This document shows, piece by piece, positions 8,724 through 17,112 of a DNA stretch of 64,000 nt (its first letter is position 1; each line of letters begins with the position of its first letter). Position numbers and translations under genes: made by a program. Below the pieces are notes generated by a model, which saw nothing but the letters and a program-made list of their open reading frames with translations, was not told where the DNA came from and made no database searches. The stretch is taken from positions 1 through 64,000 of the forward strand of contig JAILAR010000004.1 of assembly GCA_024681515.1 (NCBI GenBank), written 5' to 3'. This stretch comes from Eubacterium sp. (GTDB lineage: Bacteria > Bacillota > Clostridia > Lachnospirales > Lachnospiraceae).

Positions 8724-11282
8724 TTACTCGAAGCACCGATGAATCAGTTCTATGATCACATCCTGCTCTTCCGGTGTCATCTTGTTGTCGCTTGGCAGAC
8801 AGAGTCCGCGTTCAAAAACATCCGCGCCCACATCCGTAACCTTACCTTCATCGATATAGGCATTGCTGCGTGCTCTTCCGTTTCCTTCCGCAGTGATATA
8901 CGGATGTGACTGATAGATCGGTTGCATGTGCATGGGTTTCCAGATCGGACGTCCCTCAGCATTAAATTCTGCCAGCTTATCCAGAATCTCCGTCGGGCAG
9001 GTCTTGCCGGGTTCCGTCTGATAAAGAACCGTCCGTTCCCCGCGCACCTGTTTGCACATAGACTCCGGCCGGATGGTGCAGCATGACAGCCAGAAATTCG
9101 GTTCCGAACATGCAAGATACGGATTCATATCCACCGGCAGGTCCGCCAGCCCGGCCTTATAACGTTCATATACCGCCTTCTTCTGGGCAATATGTTCCTC
9201 AAGATAAGGCAGCTGACCACGGATCACACCTGCGATCACATTGCTCATACGATAGTTATAGCCCATTTCCTCATGCTGATACCAGGGGGCATCCTCCCGG
9301 CTCTGAGTAGACCATTTCCGCACTTTATTTGCCAGCTCTTCATCATCCGTCAGCAGCATGCCGCCGCAGGAGCCGGTAATGATCTTATTTCCGTTGGCAG
9401 ACAGGACACCGGAGGGCATTCCGAACCTGCCGGTCTGGATTCCTTTATAGGTTGCCCCGAAGGACTCCGCCGCATCTTCTACGATCAGTGCCCCGTGACG
9501 GTCACAGATCTCCCGGATCTCGTCCATCTTTGCCGGAGTACCGTAAAGATGCGCCAGCATGACGATCCGGACGTCCGGATACAGTTCAAACGCCTTTTTG
9601 AGCGCGACAGGATCCATATTCCAGGTCTCATACTCGGAATCAATGAAGATTGCCTCGCCGCCTTCATAAGCCACGGGATTGACCGTCGCATCAAAGGTCA
9701 TATCACTGCAGAAGACCCGCTTGCCTGCCAGACATCCGTGGATCGGATCCGGCTGGCCGTACAGCTGCTCTGCAGCCAGCTTGATCGCCATATGAAGTGC
9801 TGCGGTACCGGCAGAAAGACCCACGCAGTACTTTCTTCCGACTTTCTCTGCCGTCAGACGCTCTACTTCGTCAATGTTTTCACCTACGGTGGACATCCAG
9901 TTCGTGGCAAAAGCCTGCTGAACATAGGTCATCTCCGGTCCGTGCATGGTCGGAGAGGAAAGCCATATCTTCTTCTCAAAGGGTTTCAGTTCCCGTTTCT
10001 TCTTCGGCTTCGGTGTAAGCTCCATGGCCTTTCCGAAACTCTCGATCACATACTCCAGCTCAATATCCGTCATGCAGGTGTTGAGTGGAAGTGTCAGCTC
10101 ATTCTCATACTGCCCCATGGCATTCGGGTAATCTGCCGGATCAAAGCCCATATTTCGATATGCCGTATACATGGCCAGTGGCTTATAGTGAACGTTCGTT
10201 GCCACGCCGAATCCCGACATTTTTTTAATGATCTCATTACGTTCCTTCTCTCCGATCCCGTGGATCCGAAGCATGTAAAGATGCTTGCTGGATTCCGTTG
10301 CGACCTCCGGTGACTGGATCACATCGATGGGGAAATCCTCAAACGCCTCATTGTAACGATCCACGATCTCCTGTCTTCGCTTCAGAGTATCCTCATAGCG
10401 TGCCAGCTGCGTAAGACCCGCCGCTGCCATCATATCCGTCATGTTGCATTTATAGGCCGGCATCAGGATGTCATACTCCCAACCGCCCAGCTGGGACTTC
10501 TCCAGCGCATCCTTGCTCTGTCCGTGCAGGGTGAGCAGCATCAGTTTCTTATATATCTCATCATCCGAGCACCCCGGAATGCTGCGCCATACCAGCGCAC
10601 CGCCTTCGGCCGTGGTCAGGTTCTTCACTGCATGGAAGGAAAATGCCGTAAAGTCCGCGATCTCGCCGCACATTTTCCCGTTTCTGCGCGCGCCAAGAGA
10701 ATGTGCCGCATCCGCGATCACTGCGATCCGGCCCATGGCCTCCTGATATTTTCCGTTGGGGTGAAATAAAGATTTCTTTTCTTCGATGATCCGGAAAATG
10801 GTCTCGTAATCACAGACCACACCCGCAAGATCCACGGGAATGATGGCCTTGGTCCGCTCCGTGATTGCAGCTGCCATCTGATCATAATCCATTTCATAGG
10901 AACCCGCCTTCGTATCCACCAGAACGATCTTTGCACCCACATGATAGATGGGGCTGGCGCTGGCGGTAAATGTGTAGACGGAGGTAATGACTTCGTCTCC
11001 CGGGCCGATCCCCAGGACGCGAAGGGCCATCTCCAGACAGGAAGTGGCGGAAGTAAGACATGCCGCACGAGGCGCATGGACGTAGGCTGCGATACGCCGC
11101 TCAAATTCTTTGGTTCTCGGGCCGGTGGTGATCCAGCCGGAGCGCAGGGCCTCCGAGACCTCTGCAATATCATTTTCTCGTATATCCGGTGGTGAAAAAG
11201 GTATCTTCATGATGTTCGTTTCCACATTCCTTTCTACATCTGTGTCTGCATTCATATTCGTATTATATCCGAATTTATGCAT
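8724..11282 (-). CDS. Fused double DegT/DnrJ/EryC1/StrS aminotransferase
   Basis: Two complete PLP-dependent sugar aminotransferases in one 852-residue chain. The first (from MKIPFSPPDI to about residue 420) is PseC/ArnB-like, with ADAAHSLGA, SFHAVKNL (PLP lysine about 196 residues after MKIP) and NVHYKPL. The second (about 425-852) is PglE/LegC-like, with VEDAAESFGA, LSANGNKIITG (PLP lysine) and MHMQPIYQ. Both keep the Asp and Lys of the active site. They would aminate UDP-4-keto-hexosamines. The ATG at 11282 lies only a few bases after the predicted transcription start. The ATG at 11210 (MKIP) fits the family start better, though neither has a good ribosome-binding site. It is first in the glycan operon. 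Confidence 0.85.
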   Translation of the reverse strand: MHKFGYNTNMNADTDVERNVETNIMKIPFSPPDIRENDIAEVSEALRSGWITTGPRTKEFERRIAAYVHAPRAACLTSATSCLEMALRVLGIGPGDEVITSVYTFTASASPIYHVGAKIVLVDTKAGSYEMDYDQMAAAITERTKAIIPVDLAGVVCDYETIFRIIEEKKSLFHPNGKYQEAMGRIAVIADAAHSLGARRNGKMCGEIADFTAFSFHAVKNLTTAEGGALVWRSIPGCSDDEIYKKLMLLTLHGQSKDALEKSQLGGWEYDILMPAYKCNMTDMMAAAGLTQLARYEDTLKRRQEIVDRYNEAFEDFPIDVIQSPEVATESSKHLYMLRIHGIGEKERNEIIKKMSGFGVATNVHYKPLAMYTAYRNMGFDPADYPNAMGQYENELTLPLNTCMTDIELEYVIESFGKAMELTPKPKKKRELKPFEKKIWLSSPTMHGPEMTYVQQAFATNWMSTVGENIDEVERLTAEKVGRKYCVGLSAGTAALHMAIKLAAEQLYGQPDPIHGCLAGKRVFCSDMTFDATVNPVAYEGGEAIFIDSEYETWNMDPVALKKAFELYPDVRIVMLAHLYGTPAKMDEIREICDRHGALIVEDAAESFGATYKGIQTGRFGMPSGVLSANGNKIITGSCGGMLLTDDEELANKVRKWSTQSREDAPWYQHEEMGYNYRMSNVIAGVIRGQLPYLEEHIAQKKAVYERYKAGLADLPVDMNPYLACSEPNFWLSCCTIRPESMCKQVRGERTVLYQTEPGKTCPTEILDKLAEFNAEGRPIWKPMHMQPIYQSHPYITAEGNGRARSNAYIDEGKVTDVGADVFERGLCLPSDNKMTPEEQDVIIELIHRCFE

Positions 11283-11292
11283 ACCCGGTCAG

Positions 11293-11298
11293 ATTATA
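11293..11298 (-). promoter_or_regulatory. Extended -10 promoter of the glycan operon
   Basis: On the minus strand the TATAAT at 11293-11298 is preceded by TG one base away (TGCTATAAT). No good -35 hexamer lies 17 bases upstream (GTGCAT). It follows the capD terminator and precedes the aminotransferase fusion. A second TATAAT lies at 11272-11277. Confidence 0.55.
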
Positions 11299-11331
11299 GC
11301 ACAACGGACGGTAAAATGCACCTAAATTCAC

Positions 11332-11369
11332 ATATAAGAAGAACAAGCCGGGAAACTCCCGGCCTGTTC
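11332..11369 (-). terminator. Rho-independent terminator after capD-like gene
   Basis: Arms GCCGGG (11347-11352) and CCCGGC (11358-11363), extended by GAACA/TGTTC, are followed on the minus strand by a weak T-rich run (TTCTTATAT). It separates the dehydratase transcript from the downstream glycan operon. Confidence 0.7.
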
Positions 11370-11389
11370 AGAAAACTGCAATATCCGTT

Positions 11390-13261
11390 TTAGTTTTGCT
11401 CCGCTTGCTGCGGATGATAGGTCGGAACCATACGTTGTACGAAATCACGGATATCGAAAGGTTCCGTGATGACATATTCGCCCAGTTCCTTCAGGTCTTC
11501 CATAAATTTAGCTTCGTCCATCTCGATGGGCTTTCCGATATGGATCAGCTTGTTCGCCGTTTCCTGAAGTCCCTCTTCCTTCATGAGCATCTCCTCATAA
11601 AGCTTCTCACCGGGACGAAGTCCTGTAAAGACGATCTTGATGTCTTCATCCGGCTTATGACCGGAAAGCAGGATCAGGTTCTTTGCGAGATCCAGGATCT
11701 TGACCGGTTCTCCCATATCCAGAACGAAGATCTCTCCACCTTTGGCATACGCTCCGGCCTGAAGAACCAGCGACACCGCCTCGGGGATAGTCATGAAATA
11801 GCGAATGATATCCGGATGGGTTACCGTGACCGGACCACCCTCTGCGATCTGCTTTTTGAAAAGCGGGATCACGCTTCCGTTGGAACCAAGGACATTTCCG
11901 AAACGAACAGCCACAAAAGATGTTTCGGAATGCTTGTCATAGGTCTGGATGATCATCTCACAGAGACGCTTGGAAGCTCCCATGATATTTGTCGGGTTCA
12001 CTGCCTTGTCCGTGGAGATCATGACGAATCGTTTTACCTTCCAGCGATCCGCTGCCTGTACGATCTTCCAGGTACCGAGGACATTGTTCTTGATGGCCTC
12101 GTTCGGACTGTCTTCCATCAGCGGCACATGCTTATGGGCTGCCGCATGATATACGATATCCGGACGATAGATCTCAAAGATCTGATCCATACGCTTGGTA
12201 TTTCGAACCGATGCGATAAGCACCACCAGATCCAGATCCGGATAAGTCTTCTTCAGTTCGTTCTGCACATCATAGGTGGTATTCTCGTAAATATCCACGA
12301 TCACCAGCCTCTTCGGCTTGTGCTTCGCGATCTGCCGGCAGAGCTCGCTTCCGATGGATCCACCGCCGCCCGTAACAAGAACCGTCCTGTTCTCAACATA
12401 GCCCATGATGGAATCCACATTTACCTGGATCGGATCTCTTCCGAGAAGGTCGTTGACTTCCACCTCTCGCAGGTCGGAGATGCTCACCTCTCCCGTTACC
12501 AGCTGGTAGATACCCGGCATCTTCTTCAGTTCACAGCCCGTAGTCTTACATATCTCAAGGATCTCATGCACCTGCTTGGCACTGACGGAAGGCATGGCCA
12601 GAATGATCTCCTCCACGCGGTACTTTTCCGCGATTCGGGGGATATCATCACGTTTGCCCAAAACCTTTACGCCATGGATGTAGTTTCCTACCTTGCCCGC
12701 GTCATCATCGATGGCTCCGACTACCTTCATATTCAGATATTTGCTGTTTTTGATCTCACGGATCAGATCGTTTCCGCCGCTGCCCGCGCCGATGATGAGT
12801 ACTCGTTTTCTTGCTTCCCGGGTCTTGGTTTCCGCCACCTGTTTCTTCACGGAGAAGAAAGTCCGGTAAAAGAAGCGGCTCATGATCACCAGGATCAGAA
12901 GGAATACAAAATACAGGATATAGTAACTTCGCGGAAGCGGTACCGTCTTCTCGGAGTTCAGTGCCATGATGACGCCCATGTTCAGCAGACTGGCCAGTCC
13001 GCAGGCAAGTGTGATATTTTTAAACTCCGTCGCGCCCGCATAACTCCATAAGCTGGAATACAGCCGGAAAAGTGCAAAAACAACAACAGCGGTAACCACT
13101 CCTACCCACAGATTCTTCAGCATGACGGAGCGATACTCCTCCGGCACCTTGGAATACTGCAGATCGAAGCGGACCAACAGTGCCAGAAAACTGGCTGCCG
13201 TGACCGCTCCTGTATCATACAGGATCAATATGATCTTTGTAATAATCTTCCTTTTACTCAT
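11390..13261 (-). CDS. capD: CapD/PglF-type membrane UDP-GlcNAc 4,6-dehydratase
   Basis: A 623-residue nucleotide-sugar dehydratase/epimerase of the WbpM/PglF/CapD family. Four N-terminal membrane helices (within residues 1-120) precede a CoA-binding-like Rossmann domain (GAGSGGNDLIREI) and a catalytic short-chain dehydrogenase domain with TGGGGSIGSELCRQI. The active-site region reads STDKAVNPTNIMGASKR, with Met in place of Tyr, as is usual for this family. The product, UDP-4-keto-6-deoxy-GlcNAc, is the natural substrate for the aminotransferases encoded next. It has its own promoter (13310-13338) and terminator, so it is a separate unit feeding the operon. Confidence 0.9.
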   Translation of the reverse strand: MSKRKIITKIILILYDTGAVTAASFLALLVRFDLQYSKVPEEYRSVMLKNLWVGVVTAVVVFALFRLYSSLWSYAGATEFKNITLACGLASLLNMGVIMALNSEKTVPLPRSYYILYFVFLLILVIMSRFFYRTFFSVKKQVAETKTREARKRVLIIGAGSGGNDLIREIKNSKYLNMKVVGAIDDDAGKVGNYIHGVKVLGKRDDIPRIAEKYRVEEIILAMPSVSAKQVHEILEICKTTGCELKKMPGIYQLVTGEVSISDLREVEVNDLLGRDPIQVNVDSIMGYVENRTVLVTGGGGSIGSELCRQIAKHKPKRLVIVDIYENTTYDVQNELKKTYPDLDLVVLIASVRNTKRMDQIFEIYRPDIVYHAAAHKHVPLMEDSPNEAIKNNVLGTWKIVQAADRWKVKRFVMISTDKAVNPTNIMGASKRLCEMIIQTYDKHSETSFVAVRFGNVLGSNGSVIPLFKKQIAEGGPVTVTHPDIIRYFMTIPEAVSLVLQAGAYAKGGEIFVLDMGEPVKILDLAKNLILLSGHKPDEDIKIVFTGLRPGEKLYEEMLMKEEGLQETANKLIHIGKPIEMDEAKFMEDLKELGEYVITEPFDIRDFVQRMVPTYHPQQAEQN

Positions 13262-13309
13262 TCTTCTTCATCTTCTTATGATTTTTCGCATATCGGCTCA
13301 ACTTGCGAC

Positions 13310-13338
13310 ATTCTATCACTTTGTCCTTCAAATGGCAA
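13310..13338 (-). promoter_or_regulatory. Sigma-A-type promoter of capD-like gene
   Basis: On the minus strand TTGCCA (13333-13338), a 17-base spacer and TAGAAT (13310-13315) form a near-consensus promoter about 50 bases before the start codon. Confidence 0.7.
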
Positions 13339-13346
13339 GCAAATTA

Positions 13347-14090
13347 TCATCCCAAAAGCGCCTTATGGATCGGATTATGGTCCGAAAGCCACTGCAGCCC
13401 GCCGTTATCAACCATCAGGTTATGATAAGAATTCGGATTCATGCAGATGGACAGTATAAACATCAGCGCCCAGATCACAAGGAGGCCCACAAGCACACCA
13501 ACCGCTGCGCCGACAGCCTTATCCACGGTACCGATGATCGGAAGCGCTTTCATGACCTTCCCGACCAGAACCGTTGCTATGATCAGCAGAAGCCGTATCA
13601 CAACAAACGTCAGAATACCCGCCAACACACGGACCGCTACAGTAGCAGCGGTTTTTGCGATATAACGATAGACGGTATTCACGCCCAAAGCGCGGTATCC
13701 TTCCGCATTGTTGCCGTCCAGCAGCTGCTCTGTAAGGAACTCCGGCAGTTCGATCCCACGGATCAACTCGACCTGCTCGTTCTTTGAAGGATTGGTTTCC
13801 ATCATGATCTTCACGTCGGAGTCCGTGATCTGGAGTCCTCCCTCCCGTGTCTGCTGAGCACGTTCCTTCACATCGTCTGCAACCATGGAATAAACCCGTT
13901 CTTCGATCTTCTCATCCAGTCCGGTACCGTTGATCAGCCAGTCCCGCACCACCGGTGTCAGCGCAAAGGAAAGCACCAGTGCGATCACCGTAGCGAAAAG
14001 CCCCAGCACGGTACGGATCAACCCGCGGAGGTATCCGATCAGGCCAAACGCACCCAGAACACAGATTGTTGTAAAAAACAGCCAATTCAT
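13347..14090 (-). CDS. CvpA-family membrane protein
   Basis: A 247-residue protein whose first 50 residues match the CvpA family (helix, then GYLRGLIRTVLGLFATVIALVLS), with four helices in total. Two are N-terminal and two C-terminal (RVLAGILTFVVIRLLLIIATVLVGKV and VGAAVGVLVGLLVIWAL), separated by a charged loop of about 80 residues. CvpA proteins have been linked to colicin V production in E. coli and to envelope homeostasis; the biochemical role is unknown. The start ATG lies 11 bases after the DUF5711 stop, with AAAGG overlapping that stop region, so the two genes are coupled. Confidence 0.8.
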   Translation of the reverse strand: MNWLFFTTICVLGAFGLIGYLRGLIRTVLGLFATVIALVLSFALTPVVRDWLINGTGLDEKIEERVYSMVADDVKERAQQTREGGLQITDSDVKIMMETNPSKNEQVELIRGIELPEFLTEQLLDGNNAEGYRALGVNTVYRYIAKTAATVAVRVLAGILTFVVIRLLLIIATVLVGKVMKALPIIGTVDKAVGAAVGVLVGLLVIWALMFILSICMNPNSYHNLMVDNGGLQWLSDHNPIHKALLG

Positions 14091-14103
14091 CTAGTAATCA
14101 CCT

Positions 14104-15774
14104 TTACTCATCTTCCATGCGCAGCCCGATCCTCTCGGTCTTGCCTTCAAAGGTCACAACATACTCATTTGCGGAGGAAGTCGGGATCATGCTCCGCACC
14201 GCCGAATCAAAGGAATAACGGAACTTCACCCTTCCTTTTTTCGTGATCACCATACACTGAGTTCCGCCTGTCAGGATGATCTCGTCTTTTCCTGCATGAA
14301 TATTCTCATACGCCATATTAAACGAAAAATGAATGATCTCATTTCCATGGAAATCATAGACCCGCATCAGGTAATCCGAATTCATCGACGCATCCTTCGG
14401 ATGCTCGATGGTCCCGATATAGGACGAAGAATAAAAGATGCTCCGGATCTCGGTCTCATATTTGATCTCCGCCTGTTTGGCCGGTTTTTCCTTCATTCCG
14501 TAAATGAGGATCCCTTTATCCGAGAAGGCTGCAACCGTGTCATTGGTCAGAAAGACCACCTTCGCCACAAGTTCATCTTCCAGACTGAAACCGCCCACCA
14601 GACGATCCGCATTTGCATTCTGGCCGACCTCACCGAAGTTGTATGCAGCGAGGTTGTTCTTATTCTTGACACCTTCCATAAAGAAATAGCTGGTGAACAG
14701 TTTCTGCCCGTCCTCGGAGATCGCGATATCCAGCGGATATCCGCTCTTGTCGATGGACGTCTGCATCTCGTACACCGCTTTACCGTTCTTGTCATACATG
14801 TTGACATAGTTTGTGGTATCGCTTTCGAGCACGACAGTAAAGGCTCCCTGCGAAGCGACTGCAATATCCAGGATCTTGTAGGGCATCACCAGATCGCTGA
14901 CCTGTCCTTCGGTATTGAAGATCCATACCGAGTTGCCGCCCTTATCCGCCACCGCCGCGTAGTTTCCGCAGGTGCTGCAGATCGGAACCTTGATATTTGC
15001 TCCCGCTGTCCAGACCGCATCCCCGTTTTCATTGATATAGGAAACACCTTCCTGGGTCAGCTTCAGCAGGTTCCCGCCAAACTCCGTATACTCCGCGTTC
15101 ACTTCCAGAACCATATCCTGGCTGTGAAGCACCTTATATCCACGAAACTCCCGGATCTCCCGGTATACATACCAGACCACACCGATCACGATCAAAAGAA
15201 TGGCAAGCAGCACGATCAGGCGCACCTTGCTGGTACGCTTCTTTTCACGGCGGGCCAGGTTCTCCTTCCGCAGCTCCGAATCTCCGCCGACATTGATCAC
15301 ATTTCCGCTTTTCCTGCGGAATGAATTGCGTGTGCCAGTATTTTTACCGGTATTTTTTTGAAAAACAGACCTTCTCTTTTTGGAAGGGCGTTCTTTCCTT
15401 CGTTTCCCCGCAGGCACCTCATCTTCAAAGTCGTCTTCTCCGAGAGATGCCGTACCGTAGTCGTCATTCCCATAGCCGGCACCTTCGTAACCGGCACCTT
15501 CATAATCGGCATTTTCATAACCGGCGCCATCGAAATAAGCGCCTTCATAATCAGCGTCTTCATATCCGGCGCCATATCCGGCGCCATAGTCTGCATCCGG
15601 ATCACCATACGGCCGGCCTGCATCGTACCCTGCGGGTGCACCGGTATAATCCTCATCAGTCCCTTCATCCCAGTCATCCCGGGGTGTTACCCGAAAGACA
15701 TCCCCCGGATTTCCGGAATCCGTGCCGCCTGAATATGTAGTTCCCCGATTACCCGGTCGTCTTCTGTTTGCCAT
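14104..15774 (-). CDS. DUF5711-family membrane-anchored protein
   Basis: A 556-residue protein. Residues 30-100 are a low-complexity acidic tract made of Gly-Tyr-Glu/Asp-Asp-Ala units, then a Lys/Arg-rich stretch and a single membrane helix (RLIVLLAILLIVIGVVWYVY, about 185-205). The remaining 350 residues look like repeated four-stranded beta blades (YAAVADKGGNSVWIF, IAVASQGAFTVVL, ILIYGMKEK) with a propeller-like pattern outside the cell. This matches DUF5711, often found next to CvpA in Clostridia. No enzymatic motif is seen. It is probably co-transcribed with the coiled-coil protein upstream (60-base gap) and cvpA downstream. Confidence 0.72.
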   Translation of the reverse strand: MANRRRPGNRGTTYSGGTDSGNPGDVFRVTPRDDWDEGTDEDYTGAPAGYDAGRPYGDPDADYGAGYGAGYEDADYEGAYFDGAGYENADYEGAGYEGAGYGNDDYGTASLGEDDFEDEVPAGKRRKERPSKKRRSVFQKNTGKNTGTRNSFRRKSGNVINVGGDSELRKENLARREKKRTSKVRLIVLLAILLIVIGVVWYVYREIREFRGYKVLHSQDMVLEVNAEYTEFGGNLLKLTQEGVSYINENGDAVWTAGANIKVPICSTCGNYAAVADKGGNSVWIFNTEGQVSDLVMPYKILDIAVASQGAFTVVLESDTTNYVNMYDKNGKAVYEMQTSIDKSGYPLDIAISEDGQKLFTSYFFMEGVKNKNNLAAYNFGEVGQNANADRLVGGFSLEDELVAKVVFLTNDTVAAFSDKGILIYGMKEKPAKQAEIKYETEIRSIFYSSSYIGTIEHPKDASMNSDYLMRVYDFHGNEIIHFSFNMAYENIHAGKDEIILTGGTQCMVITKKGRVKFRYSFDSAVRSMIPTSSANEYVVTFEGKTERIGLRMEDE

Positions 15775-15833
15775 TCCTGCACCTGTCCAAATGGATTGTA
15801 TCGGGACGTTCCCCGTATCATTTTACAATATGA

Positions 15834-16886
15834 TCAGGTCTGATCTGACGCCTGATCTGATGTTGATCCAGATGCCTGACCCGGCATCTGATCTGCGCTT
15901 ACGATCACCATACTGATCGCCGAAAGCGCCTGCTCCGTCTGCTCCAGTTCCTTCGCAGCCGCCGCTCTCTTTTCTTTCATCTCACGAAGCGGATCTCCCC
16001 TGCGGGACTCCACCTCCGAGCGGATCTCCTCGGCTGTCTCAAGATCAAATGCCTCCAGCGCCTCTTTCTTCTCGCGCTGTACTTCCTCTTCTTCCCGCAA
16101 AACATCATCCAGCTGAGACTGCAGTTCATCCACATCATAGTGGCTCTCATCTGCATCCTCTTCCACACTACGCCTTATCTCGCGGATCCTCTTGTCATTC
16201 GTATTGAGCGCTTTACGATAGCGACGGGCAAGACGAAGTGTATCGATATGTTTTTTCTTCACCTTGACATTGATCGTAAAAACAATGATAAGAGCAAGAA
16301 TGATCAGGATCGACGGGATCAGGATGCAGACCGCGGTCCTTGCACCTTCTGAGGCATCTCTGAAGAAAAAGTCTCTGACCACAAAGGTCACAGCCGCGGG
16401 GATTCCGGCAAAAATGACAAGGAAGCCAAACAGCATAAGCGCTGTATCTTTGGCGCCTTCCGGCATGAAAAGGATGTAGAACAGCTTGGTTCTTGCAAGT
16501 CTCGGAATCTTTTCCTTTCGAAACAGTCTCCGAAGTTCCTTTTCCGTGTCTTTGGAATCCTCTACATGATCTCTGGTGGCTTCCTTGATCCGGGAGTCCT
16601 TCCCGGCATCCACCTTCTTCTCCTTTTCGGATGCGACCTTTTTCTTTCTTCCCCGGATCTCTTTCAGTTTCTTATCATATCCATCCTCGATCTCATCCCG
16701 CTTCTTCTTTATTTTGGAACTGATCTCATCCCGAATGGATTTCTCCTCTGAGGAGATCTCTTTGTCCATCTGTTTCAGATTATATTTCAGTTCGGAGGCC
16801 CTTCCCAGAAGGCGGTCTTTTTCCGTTAATCCTGCCGGTTCCTGCGGCAAAAAACTATTGTTATTTTCGAAATCATTTTCTGCCAT
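15834..16886 (-). CDS. Coiled-coil membrane protein of unknown function
   Basis: A 350-residue protein not assigned to a family. Residues 20-125 are a highly charged heptad-like coiled coil rich in Lys and Glu. Two hydrophobic segments follow (TALMLFGFLVIFAGIPAAV and ICILIPSILIILALIIVF, about residues 145-210). A second coiled coil runs over residues 215-320. The C-terminus is Gln/Ala/Ser-rich with near-repeats of SDQ. The layout suggests a membrane-anchored scaffold. It has a GGGGGC site before the ATG and lies just upstream of the DUF5711/cvpA pair. Confidence 0.55.
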   Translation of the reverse strand: MAENDFENNNSFLPQEPAGLTEKDRLLGRASELKYNLKQMDKEISSEEKSIRDEISSKIKKKRDEIEDGYDKKLKEIRGRKKKVASEKEKKVDAGKDSRIKEATRDHVEDSKDTEKELRRLFRKEKIPRLARTKLFYILFMPEGAKDTALMLFGFLVIFAGIPAAVTFVVRDFFFRDASEGARTAVCILIPSILIILALIIVFTINVKVKKKHIDTLRLARRYRKALNTNDKRIREIRRSVEEDADESHYDVDELQSQLDDVLREEEEVQREKKEALEAFDLETAEEIRSEVESRRGDPLREMKEKRAAAAKELEQTEQALSAISMVIVSADQMPGQASGSTSDQASDQT

Positions 16887-16899
16887 AAAAGCCCCCTGA

Positions 16900-17110
16900 T
16901 TTTATACTTGCCATGCCGCCCTCTCCGGATGCTTCGCATCCGTCGATGTCGCGGCATTCGCCGTCTCGCTTCGCTCGATGTCGCGACATTCGCCGAATGG
17001 GCATGCAAGCATGCCCGCTCGGCTCATTGTTCGCGCATATACATCCGCTTCGATATTGCTGTGCTCGGGAGCAAGCTCCCGCACAGCATATCACGCGTCT
17101 GTGCATGGCT
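16900..17110. repeat. Hairpin-dense spacer between leuA and the coiled-coil gene
   Basis: About 200 non-coding bases packed with short palindromes. They include CGGATG-CTTCG-CATCCG near 16927, GGGCATGC-AA-GCATGCCC near 17000, and a longer TGCTGTGC...GCACAGCA stem enclosing CGGGAGC-AA-GCTCCCG (17058-17088). A unit TCGATGTCGCG-CATTCGCCG occurs twice, 34 bases apart (near 16942 and 16976). The long stem could end the leuA transcript although no T-run follows. Confidence 0.5.
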
Positions 17111-17112
17111 CA

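Noticed and set aside
8713-8736. Longer start for the GT52-like protein at 8736
   Set aside because: It would overlap the preceding stop and has no ribosome-binding site, while AGGAG is correctly placed for the ATG at 8710-8712.
16900-17110. Possible CRISPR array in the hairpin-dense spacer
   Set aside because: The repeated unit occurs only twice, spacing is irregular and no cas gene is present.
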